Source: Takakia lepidozioides
Lineage: Eukaryota; Streptophyta; Takakiopsida; Takakiales; Takakiaceae
Assembly: GCA_030704615.1 (NCBI GenBank)
Contig: CM060731.1
Span: 44,762,001-44,826,000 of the forward strand
Reading direction: 5' to 3'
Length of the DNA: 64,000 bases
Shown here: piece after piece, positions 21,991 through 31,268 of the stretch
Numbering within the stretch: position 1 is the first letter of the stretch
Layout of the letters: every line of letters begins with the position of its first letter
Notes under the pieces: generated by a model
Told to the model about the DNA's origin: nothing
The model's input: only the letters and a program-made list of their open reading frames with translations
Databases searched by the model: none
Position numbers and translations under genes: made by a program

Positions 21991-22702
21991 CTCAGTTCGG
22001 TAAACTCCCCTTCAAGTCATAGTTACTCGCTTTGATGCGCGCGCCTGACTCCCAACCTGGCCGCCGGGCCAACTTGGAGTTTCGGCTGCTCACCGGGACA
22101 TAACGGTCCCCTTCCGCTTCCCTCTAAACCCTCCACTTTTTTGGGACTAGGAGGATCCCTTTGGTAGATGGCAGTCCGGAACAGCTCCCCACTCTTTGTG
22201 TCGCTTTCCGGCTCGCTCGCTTACTCACTAGTTTTTGGTCACCAACGGGCTTGCACCGTTCTCGGGTTACTACTCCCTATATATACTTCTGTAGCTGTCC
22301 GCGGGGGTTTCATAACCAGCCATGCCATTTTTATGGCGAACCACCACGAAAACCCTCGACTCCCGGTGGTGAGTCGCGGTGAGTCTTCCCACTCACCGCG
22401 GCCCCAATGGACCGTGATGAGTCCCAAGACTCCCCACGACTCCCACCTCGAGGTCTCCACCCCATGGTGAGTCCTATGCCACCCCCACTAAGTCCCACTA
22501 AGCTACCACCACCCCTTGTGGAGCCACCTCCACCGCAACCCGGTGTGCGGGGCTCCACCTAGTGAGCGCCTCCGCCTCCTTGATTGCCTTGGGCACTCAA
22601 GGGTGCTTCAGCCCCCCATACCTATCGCTGCCGCTGCCCCCACCACAGGGGCAGCCCCTCATGTGTCCCGACCCCCTGCCCTCAAGGCAAAGGGCCGCGA
22701 CA
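21981..22702 (-). repeat. Element II LTR (5' LTR relative to coding strand)
   Basis: A 722-bp partner of 16198-16925. The target-site copy TCCGC follows at 22703-22707, and element III sequence resumes there. Confidence 0.93.
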
Positions 22703-24685
22703 TCCGCTATCCCCGCAAATAGTGCCGATGCATCACCACTATCACAGAATCTAGCCGCTAGTCTGAACACAACAGCTGGCCGGATCCCCGACATTGCAAT
22801 GGACATTGCAGAAAATAATGGAACTTGGCAAACCGCCGAGCCGCCCCCAACAATGTACTGGCTGCACCTTGCTTTGCAGCACCACCCACTGGCATTTCCC
22901 GAGCCACACCCAACTCTCCCCAATGACACTCGTGGCTCTACCTCTGACACACTTGGGCGAGCAGGTGCCATTGATGGCGTAGATGGCACTGTTTCAGCCA
23001 ATGTAAAGGACTTGTGGAAGCCTTGTCTGACGACTTGCTTCCCCTCTTTGTGGATCAAAATCCACATCCGCTCCTCTTGGCTCAGAAGCACGCGTTGCTA
23101 CTCGAGTGACAGCAGCTACAGAGTCCATATGCAATGGTCCTGCAAGTGCGGCTCCACACATGAAGCCCATACCAATCTGGTCTTCCCTAGGCATAGGAGG
23201 TTGTGCAGGTGGGGCTTGAACCTCAAGCCTTGGAGCTGGCGCAACATGAGTAGTGGCCATGGCAGCAAGACGTTGCTCTAGCTGGGCAAGTCTATCCACC
23301 ATGCCTTGGTCATGACCTTGACCTTGACCCTATGCTCCTTGGTTTTGGTTACGTCCTCCACCCCGACCTCTGCCTCCTCTACCTCTCTGGACTACATTGC
23401 CTCATCCTCAGCCATCATTGTTCCCTTGGAACTGGTCTGGCCGTAGCTCAGGATGCAAGTCATAACAATGGGCCTCTTCATGCCCATACTTGCCACAATG
23501 CCCACATTGTAGTTGTGTAGGTTGTGCCTGTGCCGGCCCTTTGCATCTTTCCGGGCAATCTCTCTTAACATGGGGTCCTCCACAATCCCAACATGTCATA
23601 CCCGACTGTTGTTGGCCTGAGAATGAAGGAAGTGACCTTTGCAATTGAGATCCTCTCGGCCCTTCCTTGGGCTTTGCCTGAGCCCCCTTGTTGTCTTGAG
23701 CACGTTGGGGTAGTGGTTGTTGTTGGCTAGGAGCCCCACTTCATTGTGTCTCCTGACCAAACCCCACCATGACCACTCGCTCCTCCACCATATTGAGCTC
23801 TATCCGCTCTGCCAGCAAAAACACATTTGCTAAGGTGGGTTGGTCCACTTGTAGGAGAGTTGCATCCCGTACCCTTCTCCTCAGCTCCTTGTCCAGGATC
23901 CCATACCAGAACTGGACTGCCTGAGCTTCTGTAACCCCTTGGGTTACGTTTATCAAGCGCCTCATGCGAGTGTAAGCCTCCCTCAAACTCTCGGCAGGCT
24001 TTCGTTGGAACTCTTGCAAACTCCGCAATTTCTCCGTCCTTATCCCCTGGTAGTTTCTCCTTAACTCCTCGAAGAACTTCACAACTAGGTTAAAGGCAGG
24101 CACGGGTGTTGGTGCTACAATAGGAGCTTGGGTGGACTTCCCAGCTCAAGTTCCACTCGACGTCCCACTGCTACTTGCAGAAGCTACCGGTGTAGCTACC
24201 GATGTCACCACTGCCCTTGTGTCTCTAGTGATGGAGACATAGTCAGGTGACCAATACATCTGCCATTCCTCAATCTCCACCTCATGTCCTCGCCTAAACT
24301 CATGGTAGTCATCCATGGGCAGCCCCTCAAGGTGCTGAAACAGCCCCTTCCACGCCATAAAAGGCGTAAACAGTTGTGGATTGCGCATCTGCTATAAATC
24401 ACACCAACTATCAAACTCTTGTATGAAATCGTCAAGCTCGATGGTGTCCACAGCTCCAGAGTACCGACGTGGCCCCTTGGTAGCTCCATACATTTCCTCC
24501 ATCGTATCCCACAACAATGGCACGGAAATGGCTTGCACCCTCAGCGAGAATTCTCCTAACTCTGAGTTTGAACCTTCCTCAGAAGACACTGAAGGTGAAG
24601 GTGGCCTAAACCGCACACCTTGTCTTGTACACCCACTAGTATCGCTGGTGCTCGTACCGGCACTCTCCTCAGCAACTAGTGGCAC
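22703..24685 (-). pseudogene. Element III gag
   Basis: Minus-strand gag in several frames. There is an acidic N-terminus (24685-24392), then WKGLFQHLEGLPMDDYHEFR (~24350), then a capsid-like block (24103-23741) with SLQEFQRKPAESLREAYTRM and QFWYGILDKELRRRVRDATL, typical of plant Ty3 gag. Two CCHC knuckles follow at 23595-23480: CWDCGGPHVKRDC and CGHCGKYGHEEAHC. A coiled-coil-like MVDRLAQLEQRLAAMATTH (~23300) leads toward the protease. At least two frameshifts are present. Confidence 0.88.
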
Positions 24686-24759
24686 CTCCGTGATGAAAAC
24701 TCACAACCACACCTGTTGTAAACATGTCTCTAATCCCCCTTGGCTTATGGCTTAGACTA

Positions 24760-25265
24760 CTAGGTTCGTAACATAAACCTGCACCTGCATCCACCGCAAG
24801 CACTCATATGGTCTGCTGGTCATCAACCCAGCCTCACCATAAGAGAAACAATGGTGGTTTGACTGGTCATCACCCCAGCCTCACCACCGACAGCATGCTC
24901 TAGGATTGGCCGGTGATCAAATCCGGACCAACCTCCTATGAAAACAAGCGCCCACACAAAACTGACATGGCGCACAGTTAAGCATGCAAGTGTGGGGGGG
25001 ATCCAAACACAAGAAAATCAAGACAGTAACTCCCTCACACCAATAAAAACACTCCACAGTGTCGCTCCTGCAAGGACACCCCAGCCCAAACCCGGACTGA
25101 CTCTTGCCTCCACCTACGGAAAGGTTTTGGCCTACATAGAGGGTGGAAGACTACGAGGAAGAGAGACTAAAGCAATTCCTAATCCTAGAATGCTCTCATC
25201 CCACTAGTCTCCCCCTATGTCTAAACGCTCTTGCTCATGACCAACAGACATAACTACCTTCCAGG
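24760..25265. other. Right flank of element III, no gene
   Basis: Non-coding sequence with diverged repeated phrases (GGTCATCACCCCAGCCTCACCA-like at ~24820 and ~24870). It probably contains the 5' leader or LTR of element III, but no clear terminal repeat or primer site was found. Confidence 0.4.
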
Positions 25266-25269
25266 GTCT

Positions 25270-25600
25270 CTCAAATAACTCTCCAAGAGCCCTCAAGATG
25301 TTTCTCAAACAATCTCACTAAGGCCCCCAAAGCCTGCCAAATCAAGGACCCCAAAAAGTCCTTCAGACAAGTTGCCAAAGACTCCTTCAGCTCGCCAAAT
25401 ATTAGCCTCCAAGGACCCCAAAATAGTCCTCCAAATAGCCCTCCAAAGCTCCAAATGTTTGCCAAATATTGGTCTTCAAAGACCCCCAATAGTCCTCCAA
25501 ACAGTCCTCCAAACACCCCTTCAAGAGCTCTTCAAGTGTCTTACAAAAGCTCCTCAAAGGACCCCCGAAAGATCCTCCAAAGGCAATACTCCTCCAGATA
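25270..25600. repeat. Degenerate short-period CCTCCAAA repeat
   Basis: A run of about 330 bp built of imperfect copies of CCTCCAAA and AATAGTCCTCCAAA, giving a strong C/A versus G/T strand asymmetry. Open frames over it are composition artefacts. Confidence 0.65.
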
Positions 25601-25628
25601 CACCCTAGATGTCATACACTTTTAATGA

Positions 25629-25860
25629 AAACGTATGGTAGGCAAAGTCTCTCCACTTGTATCCATACACAGTCCACAAAATTGTATGGTGGGGCAGATG
25701 GAGCCCATACTCTGTTCACAAAAACGTATGTCGGGCAGAGGGGGCCCATACTCTGTTCACAAAAGAGTATGTTGGGCAGAGGGGTTCCATACTTTGATCA
25801 CAAAAGTGTATGATGGGCAGAGGGAGCCCATACACAGTTTCTTGAAGAGTATGGAGACTA
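25629..25860. repeat. Minisatellite of about five ~43-bp units with internal dyad
   Basis: Tandem units of the form GTATGnTGGGCAGAGGG...CCCATACTCTGTTCACAAAA. Each unit begins GTATG and has CATAC ~25 bp later, so every unit can fold on itself. Boundaries are approximate. Confidence 0.82.
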
Positions 25861-25869
25861 GGGTTTGTA

Positions 25870-26200
25870 GAGTATAGTAAGAAACACCTTCTTCATGGTA
25901 TCTTCCCCCCTAACATGCATGCAAGATTGTACTATCTTACTTTGCAATGCATTTATCCCAAATTGACAAGTTCCTCTTGATCTCCTTGGAACTCATAGCA
26001 AGCTAATGTGCCCAATGACAAGCACCAAGCCTTGCTTGAATTTGAATTTTGTATGCCATCTTCCATGTGCTTTCCCTTGCATGGGCTAGTCGTGTACACT
26101 TCCACCTCTTGACCTAGGTGTTCTCTTCATTCATCATAATGTATATCCACACCTCTATTCAAGAGCTCATCTTCTCAAACTTGAAGTCACAAGCCCTAAA
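25870..26200. other. Non-coding stretch before the phosphatase exon
   Basis: AT-rich, no gene or clear repeat seen. It should contain the right boundary of the element III insertion. Confidence 0.5.
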
Positions 26201-26204
26201 GAGC

Positions 26205-26832
26205 ATGCTCCACATAAACATCACTTTTAACTACGCGAAACGGTCTTGACGAATTCGTTAAGTGGGCCGTGAAAAAGTTTGCCGTTTGTTTTTGGAACAC
26301 GGGACCTGAAATGAACGTCGAGACTATCGCCAAGGCCGTGTTCGGGAAGTACTATTCCCAGGTCAGAACTTACAACAATGAGAATTCCATCATGCATAGA
26401 TCGACATTCAACGAAAAATGGCCTAAAGCTCCCAAAAATCTCATCTACTTTAAACATCTTTACGACATTTTCGCTGAGGAAGACCCGACAGCTTACAAAT
26501 CCAATACTCTCCTTATCAACACTGTAGACAATATGTACAAGTCCTACTTGAACCCGTTAGGACATACCATCTTCCTTCCAAAATATAAGACGCGCGTGGA
26601 CCCTGACAGAGATAAATTTCTACTGGAAGAGCTCAAGCCTCACCTTAACATGTTGCGGTTATCTGGGATGGATGTCATGCCATTCAACGAGCTACATTCT
26701 TTCGGCGTTACGAAGGATTTCTTCGAGGACGACCCAGCGATCAAAGTTCTTAGAGACTTTGATTATAGGTGGCAGAAGTTCCTTAGCAATCACGAGTTGC
26801 ATGTCGCTGCATTGGGACATAAAATATTTTAA
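26205..26832 (+). pseudogene. FCP1/NIF-like phosphatase domain, copy 1, 5' part cut off
   Basis: Reads TSLLTTRNGLDEFVKWAVKK then FAVCFWNTGPEMNVETIAKAVFGKYY (shown here in two overlapping pieces of one frame), which aligns with the better copy at 42270-42370 (TSRPGCQEFLDRCL..., VGVWSSMSLSNVLPVVKALF). The C-terminal half has SNTLLINTVDNMYKSYLNP, where NIF-family proteins have SNTLLIDDS; the metal-binding DD has become NT, so catalysis is doubtful. The N-terminal catalytic motif is missing here and seems to lie at ~10150, across element III. The frame ends at 26832, followed by a decayed palindrome. Confidence 0.72.
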
Positions 26833-26841
26833 TTGAGTTTG

Positions 26842-26877
26842 GTGAACCTCGGCTGTCCAGTGGACGTTCTTGTTCAC
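26842..26877. repeat. Palindrome copy 3, diverged
   Basis: Starts GTGAACCTC, has CCAGTGGACGTTC in the middle and ends GTTCAC. This is the same design as 1926-1957 with substitutions and an insertion. It lies between phosphatase copies 1 and 2. Confidence 0.6.
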
Positions 26878-26953
26878 TTTCCTGGTGTCGGATTTTCCAA
26901 TGCATTGTATTGTTCCCTTTTTATCATCCTAAGTATTAACGACCCTCTGGCAG

Positions 26954-27688
26954 ATTGGAGCACCAGTTTCTCCTCCTGCGCAAGGGTTGCGTTTGATTAT
27001 TTTTGACGTGAATGGAGTCTTGTGCAAAATATTGAAGTACCAGAAGAGCTACAATTACCCCCCGGTTTTCAGAATCGGACTACAGAATTCCAGCTCTTGT
27101 CGGAATCCGACTTGTCTTTAGACGGGAGAAATATCGCGAAGTGTGGACATAGTTCCACAAATACTTCCGGTTATGGATTTGGAGCTCTATGATGTATAAG
27201 AACTTGCAGCCCATCCTGGATTTTTTGCTTCATGGTCTCCCTCAACCGCGGCCTTCGTTATGTCTCAAGAGGATTGTATTTCATGTCCTACTTCGGTTCA
27301 CCCTCAATTCAAATCAGGATTGGACCCTCCTCATTTGTTTTTGAAGCCACTGGTCAAGGTCTGGCAGAGATTTGGTGGACAATACACCAAGAGTAACACT
27401 CTGCTCATTGACGACACCGCCATGAAGTGTGTATTGAACCCGCCCGACTCATGTCTTGTTCTCAAACCGTTCCAGACCGTGGAGACTGATGGTTGTTATC
27501 TTCTCAAGGTTCTTCAGACCTATTTGCTTGGAATGAGGAAACATCCCACTGTTTCAAGATATCTTAGGAAAAAAATGATAGGGTTGAGTCTGTTTCCCAA
27601 TGTTTCAAACGATCCCAAGTTTATGCCACTCTGGGATTTTATTGAGGACAACGGTTTTAAGAGTCTGAGATATGATGCTTCAAAATAA
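26954..27688 (+). pseudogene. FCP1/NIF-like phosphatase domain, copy 2, frame-broken
   Basis: After the acceptor CTCTGGCAG (26953) the frame reads IGAPVSPPAQGLRLIIFDVN with the HAD motif I DVNG at 27005-27016 (plant NIF proteins often have DLNG). A frameshift and an in-frame stop occur at ~27120-27170, where REKYREVWT and FHKYFRLWIWSSMMYKNLQP align with the 42.3-kb copy. The C-terminal part (27260-27688) has TKSNTLLIDDTAMKCVLNPP, keeping the metal-binding DD. It is a tandem neighbour of copy 1. As sequenced it cannot give a full product. Confidence 0.78.
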
Positions 27689-27884
27689 ATTATTTTTGAT
27701 CAATCACATCTCACTCGAGCTATTGAATATCTTCATGGTCTCTGATTTCCATTGCCTTGTAATCACACACGTGTCAGATATGGTACTCTCATTTTCACTC
27801 ATTTTTTGTTGAATTCTTGACGCACATTCCGAGCAATCCTAAGACTCTGATACAGGCCTTCATACGGGGACATGACTATATCTA

Positions 27885-27913
27885 GTGACCTCCACTGTTC
27901 AGTGGAGGTTCAC
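27885..27913. repeat. Palindrome copy 4
   Basis: GTGACCTCCACTG, spacer TT, CAGTGGAGGTTCAC: the same family with one base lost from the left arm. It precedes an acceptor-like TCTTTGGCAG at ~27954. Confidence 0.8.
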
Positions 27914-27954
27914 ATTCCTACACTCTCGGATTTATGATTATGTCTCTTTGGCAG

Positions 27955-28910
27955 GTTCAAGGAGATGTTGACGACGTCATCGGTTCCTTAAGTCCCCTAA
28001 AGGAACCCTCCGGATCAGCAGTGAGTGGGAGTATTGAAGGCTTTCCGAGGGTTCACGATGGTGCTCAAATTGAGGGTGGATCCTCGGTCAGACCCTTCTC
28101 CTCCCGAAAAGCAAGCGACACTCTTCTCCTCTCGGGTCCTCCTGGGTGTAAAGTCCAAGGTGCAGGTGAAGAACAGAAATATCCCAGAAACTTTATCGAC
28201 CTTTCCCAACATTCCTCACCCTCCCCGTTCAATACGCAGGGTCTGGTCTATTCAACCCGCAGGGCAACCGTCGGGGACTCAACTACGGCTCCGCTGCACC
28301 TTGTTCCGTCTCTTCCTCGCATATCACCCCAGCACGAGGGTTGGACAGCCCAAATCCGCAGGAGTCCGGTGACTTAAACTCATTTCTCGCTCCTTGCTTA
28401 TTCTCCTAGTTTCACTTAGTTTGGGGTCTGATATTCATCTGTCGCTCCAGGTCAAAAAATCTGCAGATTATGACCTTCCTGTCAAATGACGTCTGCATTG
28501 GAATGCAGTTTCGAGGTAAATTATTCCTTCGTTGCGTTTTCATTCCATCAAGGGACAATTTTCTATGCTTGCCTGTTGTTGCCTCTCCACTCCCCCCGTC
28601 GTTCAATGGCAAAACATCTCCAACATCGACACAGCGTGACCCTGAACTGCTGGCACAATGTTCTGCACCAAAGAGGCGAAAAAGAACCCCCGAGCCATTT
28701 CCTTCCTCTGCAGGAAATCTTTCCAACGGACAAAAGGTTGACAAGAAAAAAAAAATGGACTCCAAACACATGAGGACTCCCTCGGATGTTGTGGCGCCTC
28801 GTCAATCCAAGCCCACAGGAATCCACTGTACCTCTGCGAAACCTTCAGTGGTAAATTTCAAAATTATTTCTCCACTTTCGTTTGCAGTTTGTTTTGCGGT
28901 CCCAAACTAA
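27955..28910 (+). pseudogene. Possible further exons of the plus-strand locus
   Basis: After TTTGGCAG at ~27954 the sequence reads GSRRC..., or in the neighbouring frame VQGDVDDVIGSLSPLKEPSG, the latter resembling 2021-2060. Around 28600-28860 an open frame has PELLAQCSAPKRRKRTPEPF and VDKKKKMD, basic clusters that could be nuclear localisation signals. Splice sites (AG at ~28450, GT at ~28515) are plausible but unproven. No domain recognised. Confidence 0.3.
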
Positions 28911-29112
28911 CTCCGTAATTTTTATACAATCGAGTATGGAGCCGCAGAACTTCTTGAATGCGCCTCCCGACAAGGTGCGTCCACTAACCTCCACTTGACA
29001 GCCGACATTCATCTTTTCATGATCTCCAACTCTTCTATACATGGTCTACTCTTGGTCCTTTACAATAATGCCGGTAAATAACGCCGGTAATTTATAAATT
29101 ATAATTTATGAA

Positions 29113-29288
29113 ACGACCGTCCATATTGGCGGTCGCCCGTAATTTATTTATTTTTAAATGAAGCGACCGCCTATATTGGCGGTCGCTTGTATTTTATTAC
29201 ATTTTAAAATAAGCGATCGCCTACATTAGCCATGTGGCGGTCGCTCTTCTTGTTTTTATAAATATAGCGACCGCCATGCAGCGGTCGC
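29113..29288. repeat. Four successive GCGACCGC/GCGGTCGC hairpins
   Basis: Inverted repeats at 29113-29136, 29162-29187 (perfect 10-bp arms AGCGACCGCC and GGCGGTCGCT, 6-base loop), 29212-29245 and 29266-29288, separated by AT-rich spacers. Repeated GC-rich dyads of this kind are typical of subterminal regions of CACTA-like transposons and their MITEs. No CACTA terminus was found beside them. Confidence 0.88.
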
Positions 29289-29729
29289 GTGTTTTGTTTT
29301 TCTTAGAAATTCAAGGACCTGCCGTGTGGCGAGGTGCGACTAGCCACTCGTGCCTTTTCAAGCATAATGTCATTTTGGGGAGGGGGGTGCTGGTGGGCGC
29401 CTATATAAACCATTCCCCCCTTCTTTTCAAATCACTTTTGTCCCTCTTGTGGTGCGGTTCCTTGGCATCCTGCAGTCCTTTTGAACTTCGTTGCTTGGCA
29501 CTGCCAATGGGAGGTGCAAAGGTGATTATTTGGGGGGGGGAGGTTTTGTTGGTTTTCTATTGGTCAGTCCCACACACTTGTTCACGGTACAATCATCGTA
29601 TCACCATTTTGCCGTTTCCGGATCTCCGGCGGCCTGTTTTTTTGCAAAAAACTACGAAGACACCATCCACACGCGTTCATTGTCATTTTTCTGAGGTTTT
29701 GGACCCTGTAGTGGGCAAATGTTTATACA

Positions 29730-29915
29730 ATGTCGGGGGTTGTGAATTCAAGTTCTGGGGCGGGATCGTCTGGGGGGCGGAGGAAGAGAAAACGTGCCCA
29801 CGAGCGGGATAGCCGAGTCAACAAGCCAGACTACCCGGGACCGGATGCCTTGGATAGGGTGAAAGAAGTGGTAGCGGATTATTTCAAGGGTAAGGACATG
29901 ATAAGGCTGGAGAGT
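29730..29915 (+). CDS. N-terminal gene fragment with basic nuclear-type signal
   Basis: An ATG frame begins MSGVVNSSSGAGSSGGRRKR and continues through PDYPGPDALDRVKEVVADYF until it meets PPR-derived antisense sequence at ~29915. The GRRKRKR cluster could be a nuclear localisation signal. No family recognised. It is probably a truncated gene or an exon whose donor lies near 29890 (TTCAAGGGTAAG). Confidence 0.35.
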
Positions 29916-30480
29916 GCTTCCTCCGCATCCTCAATGCTCTCACATATATTTGGCATACATGTCCACGAGGGCATTGTTCAGAATCGCATCTGTTACAATT
30001 CCAGCTTTGGTGATGCAACCATGCACCACTTTGCCCTTTTGCAGGGCTGCTAGACTTGCACACGCACTGCAAACGCACAATCTTGTTCAGCCATAGTGTT
30101 GAACACTCCTTTCGCATCCTCAATGCTCCCACATTTGGCATACATGTGTCCACCAGAGCAGTCATGTTCAGGATGACATCTGGTACAATTGCAAACTGTC
30201 ACGATGGATCTCTTTGCCCTTTTCCAGGGCTGCCAGGCTCCCACACTCACTGCCAACACACACAAATGTTATGTGGTCGGGCTTCACCCTTCCCCCATCA
30301 TTTGCTCATAGGTCTCCAAAGCCTCCATCCCATGCCCCTGCAAGCATCGCACTCCACGACACCACATCTCGTTTAGCCATAGTGTTGAACACTCCCTTGG
30401 CATCCTCGATGCACCCACATTTGGCATATATTTCCACCAGGGCAGTGTTCAAAATGACATCTGGTAATCTGCCAGGCATT
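29915..30480 (-). pseudogene. PPR-repeat gene debris, about three repeats
   Basis: On the minus strand, three diverged copies of a PPR unit appear (around 30470-30370, 30240-30100 and 30060-29920), each with a form of VILNTALV..YAKCG..EDAKGVFN.MA. Frames are broken in every copy. PPR proteins bind organellar RNA one base per repeat. The same motif wording occurs in the plus-strand fragment at 48100-48370. Confidence 0.75.
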
Positions 30481-30679
30481 CACCTTTTTGCCTCGGTTGT
30501 CCCACCATTGACTGGATCAGAAAAGTATTCATTCCACACCTTCTCCTCATCTCTTGTACCTGTTTTTGGATACTTTCCTGTTGTCACATTGGCAGTATCA
30601 TGTCAAAGTCACTTCAATCTATCAAAGATTCACTCAACCAGCTAACTTGCATAATTCAACATGGAAATTTAGGGCTGAT

Positions 30680-30890
30680 TCTGATAAGGGGGAAAAACAG
30701 GGTGAAATGTGTTGAAGTAGGTGCCCTCATCGCCTGATTTTACCAATTGTGCCGCTGCTGCTGCGGCTTTCAGTTGACCATCTACCCATGCAGTTTTCTT
30801 GTAGCTATCCTTCCACAAGGAATCATAGGCAATGTTGTGCTTGAAATGTGGCCCTCTTGGATGAATCTGGACCCACACTCTATCCCTGCT
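30680..30890 (-). repeat. Dispersed exon-like repeat, copy 1
   Basis: The minus strand reads HPRGPHFKHNIAYDSLWKDS followed by YKKTAWVDGQLKAAAAAAQL. A second copy lies at 50556-50680, also readable on the plus strand. Copies share ~100 bp including a CTG/CAG-rich end. No family recognised. Confidence 0.65.
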
Positions 30891-31268
30891 CCTTCAGCTA
30901 TCCATGCCTCTCACAAATCATGCATACATCTTTGCCTTGCTGGTAGCAACTGACAATAACAGCCTACATTTGTTCTAGGAAACACCCAACTCAACTTCTC
31001 ACACTAGTTCCTATGCTCAATTGCATCTGCTAATCTCTATAATCCAACATGCATTCACCTTTTTGCCACAATTGGCCCACCATTGACTAGGGTCAGAAAA
31101 GTATACAGGCCACAACTCCATGACTGTTTAGGGTTCACTGTCACAAATGAAAGTGTGTTTGTCAGAAATTTGCCCACCCCAACAGCTCAGTCACTCCCAC
31201 CCATGCAAGGTACCATGCTGTATCAAGTCTAAACCCTGGAAAAATACATGCAATAGCAGAAACCAACT
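30891..31268. other. Downstream flank of TNP2
   Basis: No gene seen. Should hold the TNP2 3' untranslated region. I searched for a CACTA-type left terminus here and found none that matches the right end. Confidence 0.5.

Larger units (their letters stand above)
16198..22702 (-). mobile_element. Element II: Ty3/gypsy chromovirus nested in element III
   Basis: Second member of the element I family, in the same orientation. LTRs at 16198-16925 and 21981-22702 begin TGTCGC and end CGCGACA. The target duplication TCCGC is at 16193-16197 and 22703-22707. The tRNA-iMet primer site is at 21967-21978. It is 6505 bp against 6955 bp for element I because ~460 bp of the reverse transcriptase entry region are missing at ~20230. 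Integrase and chromodomain are better preserved here than in element I. It interrupts element III between gag and protease, so it is the younger of those two. Confidence 0.95.
11298..24685 (-). mobile_element. Element III: Ty3/gypsy retrotransposon carrying a DNA methyltransferase
   Basis: The coding core of a second retrotransposon type, read on the minus strand and interrupted by element II at 16193. Order along the minus strand is gag with two CCHC knuckles (24.7-23.0 kb), retropepsin-like region (16.0-15.7), cytosine-5 DNA methyltransferase (15.26-14.34), linker, reverse transcriptase and RNase H (13.6-12.1), integrase (12.0-11.3). This is Ty3/gypsy gene order. Sequence motifs differ clearly from elements I and II. 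Several frameshifts are present. True ends lie between 10181 and 11240 on the left and between 24.7 and 26.2 kb on the right; LTRs were not identified. Confidence 0.88.

Noticed and set aside
25271-25516. Minus-strand frame of repeated GGLFGGLF residues
   Set aside because: Produced by the CCTCCAAA repeat tract; no start context or homology.
29234-29812. 192-codon plus frame covering the hairpin array
   Set aside because: Its start lies in the hairpin repeats and its sequence has no conserved motif; the ATG frame at 29730 is more plausible there.
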